Shown here in pieces: positions 8,966 to 16,639 of a DNA stretch of 64,000 nucleotides (the first letter of the stretch is position 1; each line of letters begins with the position of its first letter). The notes under the pieces are model-generated. The model had not been told where the DNA came from. It worked only from the letters and a program-made list of their open reading frames with translations, and did no database searches. The DNA lies in assembly GCA_031415375.1 (NCBI GenBank), contig JANORP010000206.1, positions 1 to 64,000 on the forward strand, written 5' to 3'. The translations under genes and the position numbers were made by a program. This stretch comes from JADKCL01 sp031415375. GTDB lineage: Bacteria; Bacteroidota; Bacteroidia; J057; JADKCL01.

Positions 8966-9412
8966 TTACAAACGCCTTATTGCAACTGAAAAAGCATCGT
9001 CGAGTTTCTGGTTGTTTAGACTGCAGCTCCCGATTTGAAGTTCTGTTTCATAAATATTGGTCTTCCCCAATTGCCCGCGTATCCAGTTTTTCTGGGGACC
9101 GTGGATGTTGCTGGAATAATTGAGCAACCAATAGATGCCACCCACTAGATCTGTGAAGGTGCCAAACGAAAGGAAATAATAGCGGCCTTGAAAAAAGGCA
9201 ACGTCCAGGTTGTTGTTGCCATCCTGGATCTCCAATTCTTGGGGAAGGGCCGTAGATGGAACGATTGGGTTCCATCGTGTTGTTGTAATCGTTTGGCAAA
9301 CTGCCAGCGGTGAGCGATCACAGCATACATCAAGGTCACCAACAACAATCTCAACGTAGGGCGCATCCTCCAAATTAGTCCAAAATGGCCTTTGGTCAAG
9401 ATTTAATTTCAT
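8966..9412 (-). pseudogene. Possible decayed gene or small hypothetical ORF in a gene-poor region
   Basis: The 796 bases from 8690 to 9485 hold no confident intact gene. A 148-codon open frame lies here on the minus strand. Residues 63-78 (DGNNNLDVAFFQGRYY) resemble a motif I associate with a family of six-bladed propeller, sialidase-like hypothetical proteins, and the following text degenerates, with other reading frames open over the same stretch. It could be a remnant of such a gene or a chance frame; it has no signal peptide and no partner gene. Confidence 0.3.
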
Positions 9413-9485
9413 TTTTCAGCTGTGCACCTTGCAAGAAATTGGGGATAAAATTTCAGTTTTGAACCCACGATAGTTAGGAACATCT

Positions 9486-10565
9486 ATGAAGAGAATCTAT
9501 TCCATTTGGCTGTGCATGTTGTGGGCGAATATCGCCTTGGCGCAAGCTGACAGCATCGCCCGACCGCTGGTCTTCAGTGGATACGTGGAGGCTTATTATG
9601 GCTTTGATCAAGGCAATCCTAGTGACCATCTGAGGCCGACCTTCATGTATTCGCACAATCGGCACAATGAATTTAACCTCAACCTAGGCATGGCGAAGGT
9701 TGCCTATTCCCGTGAGAAGGTGCGTGCCAATCTAGCGCTCATGGCAGGCACCTACCCCAATGCCAACTTGACCGCCGAGTTGCCGGCCCTTCGATATGTC
9801 TATGAAGCCAATGCGGGCTTCAAACTGAGCAAAACCCGCAATCTTTGGGTCGATGCTGGCATCTTCACCTCCCACATCGGATTCGAAAGCGCGATTGGAA
9901 AGGATTGCTGGAACCTCACCCGGAGCATGTTGGCAGACAATTCCCCCTATTATGAAACCGGAGCCAAGGTTTCTTACACCACTCACAATGGGAAATGGTT
10001 CCTGAGCGGGCTCTTGCTCAATGGTTGGCAGCGCATGGCACGCGCCGATGGCAACAATACGCCTGCATTCGGCCACCAAGTCACCTGGAAGCCGAATGCG
10101 AAGGTGACCCTCAACAGCAGCTCATTTGTGGGGAATGACAAGCCCGATAGTTTACGGCAAATGCGCTATTTCCATAATCTATATGGCACCTTCCAATTGA
10201 CGCCTCGCTTGGGAGCCATCTTGGGCTTCGATCTCGGTGCCGAGCAAAGGAGCAAATCCAGCACCAATTACAATATCTGGTACAGCCCCGTCGTGATCTT
10301 ACGGGAAACGTTGAGTGATCGGCTCACGCTTGCCGCGCGTGGCGAATACTATACCGATGCCCAGGGCGTGATCGTCAACACTGCATCGCCCAATGGATTC
10401 CAAACAATTGGGTATTCTTTGAATGCCGACGTCTCCATATTGGAAAACCTGATTTGGCGCATCGAGGCACGCGGATTTAGCAGCCGTGACAAGATCTTTG
10501 TGTCGGGAGGCCGGCCCTCCAACACCCATTACAACTGCACGACATCGATTGCGGTTTCCTTTTGA
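9486..10565 (+). CDS. Outer-membrane beta-barrel protein, OmpL/BBP2-like porin
   Basis: A 359-residue secreted protein with a clear signal peptide (cleavage near IALAQAD). The mature part begins with FSGYVEAYYGFD and consists of alternating aromatic and polar strands with repeated GxxY or WxxG turns, ending in an aromatic C-terminal strand (SIAVSF), as in outer-membrane barrels. The pattern fits the putative porin family BBP2/OmpL-like; the substrate is unknown. It is a single gene, with a convergent DUF1573 gene 115 bases downstream. Confidence 0.75.
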   Translation: MKRIYSIWLCMLWANIALAQADSIARPLVFSGYVEAYYGFDQGNPSDHLRPTFMYSHNRHNEFNLNLGMAKVAYSREKVRANLALMAGTYPNANLTAELPALRYVYEANAGFKLSKTRNLWVDAGIFTSHIGFESAIGKDCWNLTRSMLADNSPYYETGAKVSYTTHNGKWFLSGLLLNGWQRMARADGNNTPAFGHQVTWKPNAKVTLNSSSFVGNDKPDSLRQMRYFHNLYGTFQLTPRLGAILGFDLGAEQRSKSSTNYNIWYSPVVILRETLSDRLTLAARGEYYTDAQGVIVNTASPNGFQTIGYSLNADVSILENLIWRIEARGFSSRDKIFVSGGRPSNTHYNCTTSIAVSF

Positions 10566-10680
10566 TGGATGCATGCATCCCACGGAGGAAACAGATCAAC
10601 CCATGGTTGAAGGAATCGTCTCTGCCCCTTCTTGGCTTGCTTAGGAATGCGGTGAAGGTGTCAAGACTGCAGCAACGATG

Positions 10681-11151
10681 TCATTTGATTTCCCCACCCT
10701 CGGTCCCACCTTGCTCGGCAGCACCCTCAGGAGCAGTCACGACAAATCTCAAGGTCACACGCTCCACGGGTGGATTGCCATTGTAGAGCACCGTGAAATA
10801 TTTCACTTGCTCGCCTTCCTTGTCGGCTGTATCGATTTCAGCGCTCACATCTCCTGTGCCGTCAGGCTTGACCGTAGCTTCAGTCCATTTGAGGACCGAG
10901 CATTTGCAAGACGGCTTCACAGTGTCGATGATCAAGTCAGCATCCCCGACATTTTTGAATTTGAAGACTGCTTTCACGATCTCCCCTGCCTTGAATGTGC
11001 CGAGATCGTATTCAGATTGTTCAAATTGAATGATCGTGGGGTCGGCAGGATCATCTCCACCTCCTGAATTCAAGACGCCTTGTGCAGTGGCAAGGCCTGC
11101 GCCAAACAACAAAATCGCAACAATGAGCAAGGAGCGTAATGTCTTTTCCAT
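10681..11151 (-). CDS. DUF1573 secreted protein
   Basis: A 156-residue exported protein with an N-terminal signal peptide (ending near ATAQG) and one DUF1573 immunoglobulin-like domain. Diagnostic features are the YDLGTFKAGE start, the FKFKNVGDADLIIDTVKPSCKCS block with the conserved Cys pair, and the later LYNGNPPVERVTLRF strand. The function is unknown; such proteins are abundant in the phylum. A longer homologue lies at 37032. The tail after residue 140 is low-complexity Gly/Glu. Confidence 0.82.
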   Translation of the reverse strand: MEKTLRSLLIVAILLFGAGLATAQGVLNSGGGDDPADPTIIQFEQSEYDLGTFKAGEIVKAVFKFKNVGDADLIIDTVKPSCKCSVLKWTEATVKPDGTGDVSAEIDTADKEGEQVKYFTVLYNGNPPVERVTLRFVVTAPEGAAEQGGTEGGEIK

Positions 11152-11219
11152 GATTTAAAATTACGACGGTTACACTTCAAAAAACATGCCAGTTCAATAA
11201 ATTTTGAACCTCAACTCCA

Positions 11220-12659
11220 TCAACGACGCTGATAAAGGCGCAAGTAAAATGCACCAAAGGCATCTTCCTTCCGCAAAATCCAATGCCCCGACGACTCAAA
11301 ATCTTGGTGCTGTGCATCGGTATATCCATTGTTGAATCGGCTGACCAAAACCCAATCACAGTCAGTCTCTTCCAAAAAATTACGGTGCTGCGTGGCAGGA
11401 TTCGTGGGAATCACATAGGTGTAATAAGGATTTTGTAATAGGGGGAAGTCTGCACATACATCTTCGGGACGGATCCCTTGATCAGCGAGGTAGCTGTCCA
11501 TGTCGCGCTCCAATCCAAAAATCGGCACATGGGCCAGCGAGCCATCCCAACCTTGCGCGACACCCTGCGGATAATTCCAACAGTGCCCGGTCACCAATCC
11601 CAGCATGACAGCCGCCAAGGCTATTTTTCCCTTGCGTTGCCAGCCGCCCAACTCCACCAACCCGACGACCAGCATCACGAGCAGCAGATAGGCCACGAGA
11701 AAGTAACGATGCCCCGGAGGATTGGAAAACGGTGCGAACAAAAAAGCCAACCAAAGCAATGGCGCAAGCGTCGCGATGAGCATCGCACGCGTGGGCATAG
11801 CCATCCAAGTCTTTTTCAGTCCCAGCACACACACACCCAGGAATGCCATGCCCCACAAAAAAACGCGTCCAAAGTCCATGGTCCGCCACACAATCAAGGC
11901 CACATTGCGGGCCAAGCCTGCCAATCCCAGCAGCTGACGTTGCGTCCCATAGGTCTCAGGCGGGGGACTGAACAGCCAGCCAACGGCACGCTGATGCATC
12001 CATAGCCAAATCACCGTGAGTCCAGCAACGGGCAGGTAAGCGAGCATCCTTTGCAGGTTTGGCCGACGCACACCTGCACACCAAGCCCAGACCACCTCTG
12101 TCACAAAAAGAGCTGGCACCATCAAAATGCCCCTGAAACTCATGCTTGCCATGAAGATCATCGCAAGTGACGCCCACAACCGACGTCGATCAAGCAGGCA
12201 GTTGAGCGCCAGCAGGTAAAAGGCAACCAAGGCGATGTCGGGTGTGACCATGCTGCTTTGTGCAAGAAAAGTCGGCTCACAAAAGAGCATCACTGTCGCC
12301 CAAATACAAGCCTTGGGGCTGAGCCATCGGCTTGCCATGCGCTGGAATTGGACAAGCAAGGTCACCAAAAACGGCAGCATCGCGACGTGAGCGATCGCCA
12401 AGCTGCGGCCAAACACCTGCCACACCACGGCCAAATACATGCTGAAAAACGGAGGATGCCCAGCATCCAATTCCTCAGGCACGGTCACTTGCCGAAACCC
12501 CGTCTCCAAATACCAATGCGCGATCTTGGAATTGAGCACAGTGTCCCAAAAGAAAGGAAATCGCCAAGAAATCACATTCCACACCAGCAGCAACCCACCC
12601 GATACCAGCAGCAATCGCCAGTCGGTCTTAGGACGCAAAGATGCCGAGGGTATGGACAT
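11220..12659 (-). CDS. GT-C fold glycosyltransferase (ArnT/PMT, family 39-like)
   Basis: A 479-residue polytopic inner-membrane protein with about ten hydrophobic segments. It resembles the dolichyl or polyprenyl-phosphate-sugar dependent transferases: an Asp in FFWDTVLNSKIAHWY near residue 38 in the first periplasmic loop, and ELDAGHPPFF near residue 63, matching the D-x-G-H-P-P signature. It should move a sugar from a lipid-phosphate donor onto an envelope acceptor in the periplasm. It starts 3 bases before the stop of the DprE2-like gene upstream, and is thus the last gene of the dprE1-like operon, which could supply its donor. Specificity is inferred from context only. Confidence 0.72.
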   Translation of the reverse strand: MSIPSASLRPKTDWRLLLVSGGLLLVWNVISWRFPFFWDTVLNSKIAHWYLETGFRQVTVPEELDAGHPPFFSMYLAVVWQVFGRSLAIAHVAMLPFLVTLLVQFQRMASRWLSPKACIWATVMLFCEPTFLAQSSMVTPDIALVAFYLLALNCLLDRRRLWASLAMIFMASMSFRGILMVPALFVTEVVWAWCAGVRRPNLQRMLAYLPVAGLTVIWLWMHQRAVGWLFSPPPETYGTQRQLLGLAGLARNVALIVWRTMDFGRVFLWGMAFLGVCVLGLKKTWMAMPTRAMLIATLAPLLWLAFLFAPFSNPPGHRYFLVAYLLLVMLVVGLVELGGWQRKGKIALAAVMLGLVTGHCWNYPQGVAQGWDGSLAHVPIFGLERDMDSYLADQGIRPEDVCADFPLLQNPYYTYVIPTNPATQHRNFLEETDCDWVLVSRFNNGYTDAQHQDFESSGHWILRKEDAFGAFYLRLYQRR

Positions 12660-12662
12660 GGT

Positions 12663-13400
12663 TTAGAGCTTCATTTTCTTGAATTTCCACTCAGGAATGC
12701 TACGGATGATCGCCATGATCCACCGCCACATCCACTTGGTATAGAGCACGTTTTTCTTTTTGCCCCAAGCCTTAAAGATGTCTTGTGCCACCTGCTCAGG
12801 CTGAGCCGTGAGCGGCGCAGGCAAAGGCAAGCCCTCGGTCATCTTGGTATTCACAAACCCAGGCTTCACGGTCAATACATGCAAACCCGCCAATGCCATG
12901 CGATTGCGCAATCCAGACAAGAAGGCCGTGAAACCTGCCTTGGCGCTACCATAGAAGTAGTTGCTTGCGCGGCCACGCTCGCCAGCCACCGAGGAAATAC
13001 CAATGATGCTACCTGATTTGCGGGTTTCCATATCGTTGGCGGTGATGCTCAATATGTTGGCGCAGCCGATATAGTTGGTGGCCATCACTTGGCGGGCGAG
13101 GGCGGGCTCGGCCTCACAAGCCTTTTGATCAGGCATGAAGCCGAGGACGCAGATCACGACCTCGGGTTTCGGATCCAAGCTTGCGTAGAAGGCTTCATGG
13201 GTCTCATAGGCCATGGCGTCAAACTCGACTGCCTTGGCGCTTACATTGTGCCTTATCGCGATGTCTTTGGCATCGGGTTCTATCTCTGTGCTTGCCTTGC
13301 GGCCAGCGAGGTAGAGGTCATATCCATTTTGAGCCCAGACATGGGCCAATGCTCGGGCAATGTCACTCTTTGCCCCGAGTATCAAGCAGTTTTTGCGCAT
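12663..13400 (-). CDS. Short-chain reductase, DprE2-like (polyprenyl-phospho-2-ketopentose reductase)
   Basis: A 245-residue Rossmann-fold oxidoreductase: nucleotide-binding LILGAKSDIARAL near residue 6, catalytic Ser136/137 in ISSVAGERGRASN, and Tyr150-x3-Lys154. From memory, mycobacterial DprE2 has nearly the same SSxAGERxRxxNxxYGSxKAG block and the same kind of basic, hydrophobic C-terminus (RxIP followed by FKK or FRK). DprE2 reduces the 2-keto intermediate made by DprE1 to complete epimerisation of polyprenyl-phospho-ribose to arabinose. A DprE1-like gene lies upstream in the same operon, which supports the call strongly. A general SDR role cannot be excluded. Confidence 0.8.
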   Translation of the reverse strand: MRKNCLILGAKSDIARALAHVWAQNGYDLYLAGRKASTEIEPDAKDIAIRHNVSAKAVEFDAMAYETHEAFYASLDPKPEVVICVLGFMPDQKACEAEPALARQVMATNYIGCANILSITANDMETRKSGSIIGISSVAGERGRASNYFYGSAKAGFTAFLSGLRNRMALAGLHVLTVKPGFVNTKMTEGLPLPAPLTAQPEQVAQDIFKAWGKKKNVLYTKWMWRWIMAIIRSIPEWKFKKMKL

Positions 13401-13501
13401 GGCGGCAATTTAGGAATTTGAACGCAGCGAAAAGCGGTGAATATTTTGGGAGTATGCAAAGCTTCAAAAACCTTGCTAGATGGACGCTCAAGTTTCATTC
13501 G

Positions 13502-14050
13502 CTAAAATCGCCGACCGACCTTGGGAGCTTCCATGGCATAGGGCAACATGCGCCATCGCAAGACATAGTCCAAGGTCGCTTCATCGGCGCCGCCCTCCTT
13601 TGCGATCTCGACAGGATCCAGGATGCCGTCGAGGCCAGCGCATTGCCAAGCGGTGTCGCGTGCCAGTTTTTGCAAGGCATGCAGACCCAAGCCTTGGATC
13701 TCCATGATGACACTGTGCATGCAGGCACGCTCAAGACTTGTAAACTTGGCCGTCAAATCATCGAAACGATGCTTCATTGCCATTGCTTTGAGCGCCTCAT
13801 CCAAGTCGCATGAACCAAATAGAGTGCCCCACAGATGGGCCTTCTGGTAAAACTCTGCATAAAACCGAAGTGGCACAGGGCAATTGCGCATCGCGACAAA
13901 AGTGTCTCCCAAGATCAAGACCCCTTTGAGTGCAAGATGCTTGCGCTCAATCATATATATGATAGGCCAAATATAGGGGATCGCTGGTGCATCCAATTGT
14001 TGCACGATCCAAATCAATAGATTACTTGCCTTAAAAGCATTGTATTGCAT
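13502..14050 (-). CDS. Unknown protein within the dprE1/dprE2-like operon
   Basis: A 182-residue protein that I do not recognise. It has no signal peptide; residues 1-60 contain moderately hydrophobic stretches (LLIWIVQQL, IPYIWPIIYMI, LALKGVLILGDTF) and the rest is amphipathic helix with several Cys and Met residues. The ATG at 14050 is used; ATG codons at residues 33 and 53 are alternatives. It lies 99 bases after the DprE1-like gene and 101 bases before the DprE2-like gene, all leftward, so its product is likely to take part in, or assist, the same pathway. It does not look like a UbiA prenyltransferase, which would be larger and fully membrane-embedded. Confidence 0.6.
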   Translation of the reverse strand: MQYNAFKASNLLIWIVQQLDAPAIPYIWPIIYMIERKHLALKGVLILGDTFVAMRNCPVPLRFYAEFYQKAHLWGTLFGSCDLDEALKAMAMKHRFDDLTAKFTSLERACMHSVIMEIQGLGLHALQKLARDTAWQCAGLDGILDPVEIAKEGGADEATLDYVLRWRMLPYAMEAPKVGRRF

Positions 14051-14149
14051 AACCGCCTCCGCATTCTTTCTGCCTCAAATCCCTTGGGCTTATGCTACAA
14101 AGTTACGGACAATTCCAATAAATGCAATCTTTTTACTAAAAATATCCAC

Positions 14150-15478
14150 TTAAATTCCCAATCTTTTGGACTGCATGCTCTGCATGACTTTGCCGCCATC
14201 GAGTTGTTGCTTGATTTTCAGGAACTCCGCCAATCTAGGATAGCCTTTTTGCAACATCTCAGGTTTCATGCGGCTGTCTTTGGTGAGGTAGATGCGGCCA
14301 CCGCAATCGCTCACAATATCATCGAGACGGTCCAAAAAGGGAAATAATCGGTCTGTGATCGGGAAGTCGAGGGCGAGCATGTAGCCTTCCAACGGAAATG
14401 AAAGCGGTCCTGTCTCGCTCTTCCCAAAGTACTTGAGCACGCTCACAAAGCTCGGCATCCGTGCGGCGGCAATTTCTTCCAGTATTTTCACCATGCCGTC
14501 AAAGCTCCGTTCCGGCGGCAACGCAAATTGGTATTGCGCAAATCCTTTGCGGCCATAGACGCGGTTCCATGAATGAATCCCGTCGAGCGGATAAAAATAG
14601 GTCTCATAATCGACCACATGCTGATGCTGGCCACTTTTAGCTTTGGCATAAAACAGAGTATTGAATGCCTTGACGGTGAGCGGATTGATTGTGAACGAAG
14701 GCAATTTGAATGGAACGCTCAATTTCAATTTTTTGGGTAATTTCAAAGGTGCTGCGCGCTGAGCATCCTTGTTGAGTTCGCCCAATTTTGCATGTTCGCC
14801 ATTGAGCAAAATCCCCTTACCCAAGTTTTTTCCCTTGGCGAGACAGTCGATCCACGCGACGCTGTAGGTAAAGTGCATCGATCCCTCAAACAATTTGTAG
14901 AGTTCATCGACGCTTTTAGTCTTGGTACTTTCCTCTACGATATAGGCAGTTTCGATCTTTTTGAGGCGAAACGTCCCTTCTAAAATGACGCCTGTGAGGC
15001 CCATGCCGCCACAGGTGGCCCAAAAAATTTCTGGATTTTCCGTACGCGAGCAGTCATACACGTGCCCGCCGGGTGCCAGCAAGCGCAGGGTGTCGAGGTG
15101 CGTGGAGAAAGAGCCCTCGCCGTGGTGATTTTTTCCATGGACATCGGCTGCAATGGCGCCGCCCAAGGTTACGAATTTGGTGCCGGGGGTGACTGGAAGA
15201 AACCATCCAGCAGGTACGATCACGTCCAAGATTTCCTTGAAGCTCAGCCCCGCTTGGCAACGCAAGATGCCCTGCTCACGGTCAAAATCCAGGAAACGAT
15301 TGAATTTCAGGGTACTGAGAATGTGAGAACTCAACGACGAATCGCCATAGCACCGTCCCAAGCCCCTCGGAATGAGTTCTTTCCATTCCTGCATGAGCTG
15401 AGTCGCCTCATCAGTCGTTGCAAAGCTGCGTACCTCAGCCTCAGTGCTAGGGTACATTCCCCAATTGCTCACTTTCAT
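14150..15478 (-). CDS. FAD-binding oxidase, DprE1-like
   Basis: A 442-residue flavoenzyme with the FAD-binding PGLGR-type motif RGLGRCYGDSS (38-48), GGAIAADVHGKNHHG (106-120), FWATCGGMGLTG (152-163), and the C-terminal TKDSR segment (399-403). These blocks match mycobacterial DprE1, including the Lys in HGKNHH (116) and the catalytic Lys in KDSR (400). DprE1 oxidises C2 of decaprenyl-phospho-ribofuranose, the first half of epimerisation to arabinofuranose. The Cys that covalent benzothiazinones attack in the mycobacterial enzyme aligns with Ala369 here (YMLALDFPI). It is first in an operon with an unknown gene, a DprE2-like reductase and a GT-C transferase. Confidence 0.85.
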   Translation of the reverse strand: MKVSNWGMYPSTEAEVRSFATTDEATQLMQEWKELIPRGLGRCYGDSSLSSHILSTLKFNRFLDFDREQGILRCQAGLSFKEILDVIVPAGWFLPVTPGTKFVTLGGAIAADVHGKNHHGEGSFSTHLDTLRLLAPGGHVYDCSRTENPEIFWATCGGMGLTGVILEGTFRLKKIETAYIVEESTKTKSVDELYKLFEGSMHFTYSVAWIDCLAKGKNLGKGILLNGEHAKLGELNKDAQRAAPLKLPKKLKLSVPFKLPSFTINPLTVKAFNTLFYAKAKSGQHQHVVDYETYFYPLDGIHSWNRVYGRKGFAQYQFALPPERSFDGMVKILEEIAAARMPSFVSVLKYFGKSETGPLSFPLEGYMLALDFPITDRLFPFLDRLDDIVSDCGGRIYLTKDSRMKPEMLQKGYPRLAEFLKIKQQLDGGKVMQSMQSKRLGI

Positions 15479-15582
15479 ACTACAAGATTACGCAATGGCG
15501 AGGGAAGAATGAAAAACGAAGCATGCAGATTTCCCTCCTTGATGGATCGCCATCAGACGTTTCCCTATGTTGATGACGGCCT

Positions 15583-16089
15583 TCATTTTTCAGCGTTCTG
15601 CCGCTGGTACATGAACTTGTAATATTTGTCGTTGGTCACCTCATCGACAAACTGCGCGACGCCCTGCTTTGTAGCCATGTTTTGGTCCCATATCACCCGC
15701 ATCGTAGGCTCAAACCACTGGAATCGATAGCCCATTGCATCGAGTTTCTTGCCTTCGCCATAGACCGATTTGAGCCAAGCATACATTTTTTCACCCTGAC
15801 CCTCAACGGTTTTGATCTCAATAGAATGGAGTTGGTTGTCCCATATAAAAAGGCGCACGAAGGCCAAGTCAATGTCTCCCATTTTCAGGGGTTCGTCTTG
15901 TCGGTCATAGCGCAGGAGTTTTTGAAACTTGCCCATTTTCAATACGTTGAGCTTGGGGATCGAGTCGTGGTGCATACCCAAGGTATAGCCCATGATCACA
16001 GTGCCTTTGGGCACCTGGGCGTGCAGTCGCTGCGCGGTTGAAAAGCAGAGCAAGCAAAAGAGCAGGCTGAGGATCGCGAATTTTTGCAA
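15583..16089 (-). CDS. Secreted hypothetical protein
   Basis: A 168-residue product with a good signal peptide (hydrophobic LSLLFCLLCF, cleavage near RLHAQ). The mature part, about 140 residues, is rich in Trp, Tyr and Lys and shows no motif I recognise. It ends about 100 bases before the DprE1-like start on the same strand, but looks functionally independent. Its start region overlaps slightly the upstream region of the divergent MaoC-like gene. Confidence 0.6.
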   Translation of the reverse strand: MQKFAILSLLFCLLCFSTAQRLHAQVPKGTVIMGYTLGMHHDSIPKLNVLKMGKFQKLLRYDRQDEPLKMGDIDLAFVRLFIWDNQLHSIEIKTVEGQGEKMYAWLKSVYGEGKKLDAMGYRFQWFEPTMRVIWDQNMATKQGVAQFVDEVTNDKYYKFMYQRQNAEK

Positions 16090-16113
16090 TTTTTGTGCTT
16101 TAAGAATTATCCG

Positions 16114-16614
16114 ATGGGCAAAGACGCCCCGATCAAAATTACAAGAAATATGCCAGAAGCGCTGTCAGATGTGATCACCCTCCATGAGCAGACCGTTTAT
16201 GCCGGCAAGACATTTGCCCTTGGGCTAATGCAGCATAGCGAGGCGCAGATCATCGAGTTTGCGAACTATGTCGATCCACTGCCTATCCATACCGATCCAG
16301 AGGCTGCCCGCAAAAGTATTTTTGGCGGCATCATCGCATCGGGCGCCATGCTGTACATGGACGCCCACCGCACTTGGTTTGTGCCCCTCTTTGGCCCGTC
16401 GATCGTTTGCGGCCTAGGGGTGCGCAATTGGAATTTCACAAAACCGCACTATCCCGACACGGCCTACTATGCCTATCTCACAGCCCGCGAACTCATCTTC
16501 AAACCTGAGAAGAAAACAGTGCAGGTCGAGTGGTATTATGAGTTCAAAGCCGCAGATGGCACCATGATCCAAGACCTGGAGTTGCCAGTCTTGCACTGGT
16601 GGAAGGGCTACTAG
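16114..16614 (+). CDS. MaoC-like hot-dog fold dehydratase family protein
   Basis: A 166-residue cytoplasmic protein of the hot-dog fold. The sequence DPLPIHTDPEAA (about residues 52-63) followed by GGIIASGAM matches the MaoC/R-hydratase active-site pattern D-x4-H-x-D with a downstream glycine-rich helix. Members hydrate or dehydrate acyl-CoA or acyl-ACP thioesters; the substrate here is unknown. The ATG at 16114 is chosen over an upstream in-frame TTG at 16084 and a downstream ATG at 16150. It converges with porX and has no enzyme neighbours that would fix its pathway. Confidence 0.72.
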   Translation: MGKDAPIKITRNMPEALSDVITLHEQTVYAGKTFALGLMQHSEAQIIEFANYVDPLPIHTDPEAARKSIFGGIIASGAMLYMDAHRTWFVPLFGPSIVCGLGVRNWNFTKPHYPDTAYYAYLTARELIFKPEKKTVQVEWYYEFKAADGTMIQDLELPVLHWWKGY

Positions 16615-16639
16615 GCCCCGCCTCGCGGGCGCTGAGCCA

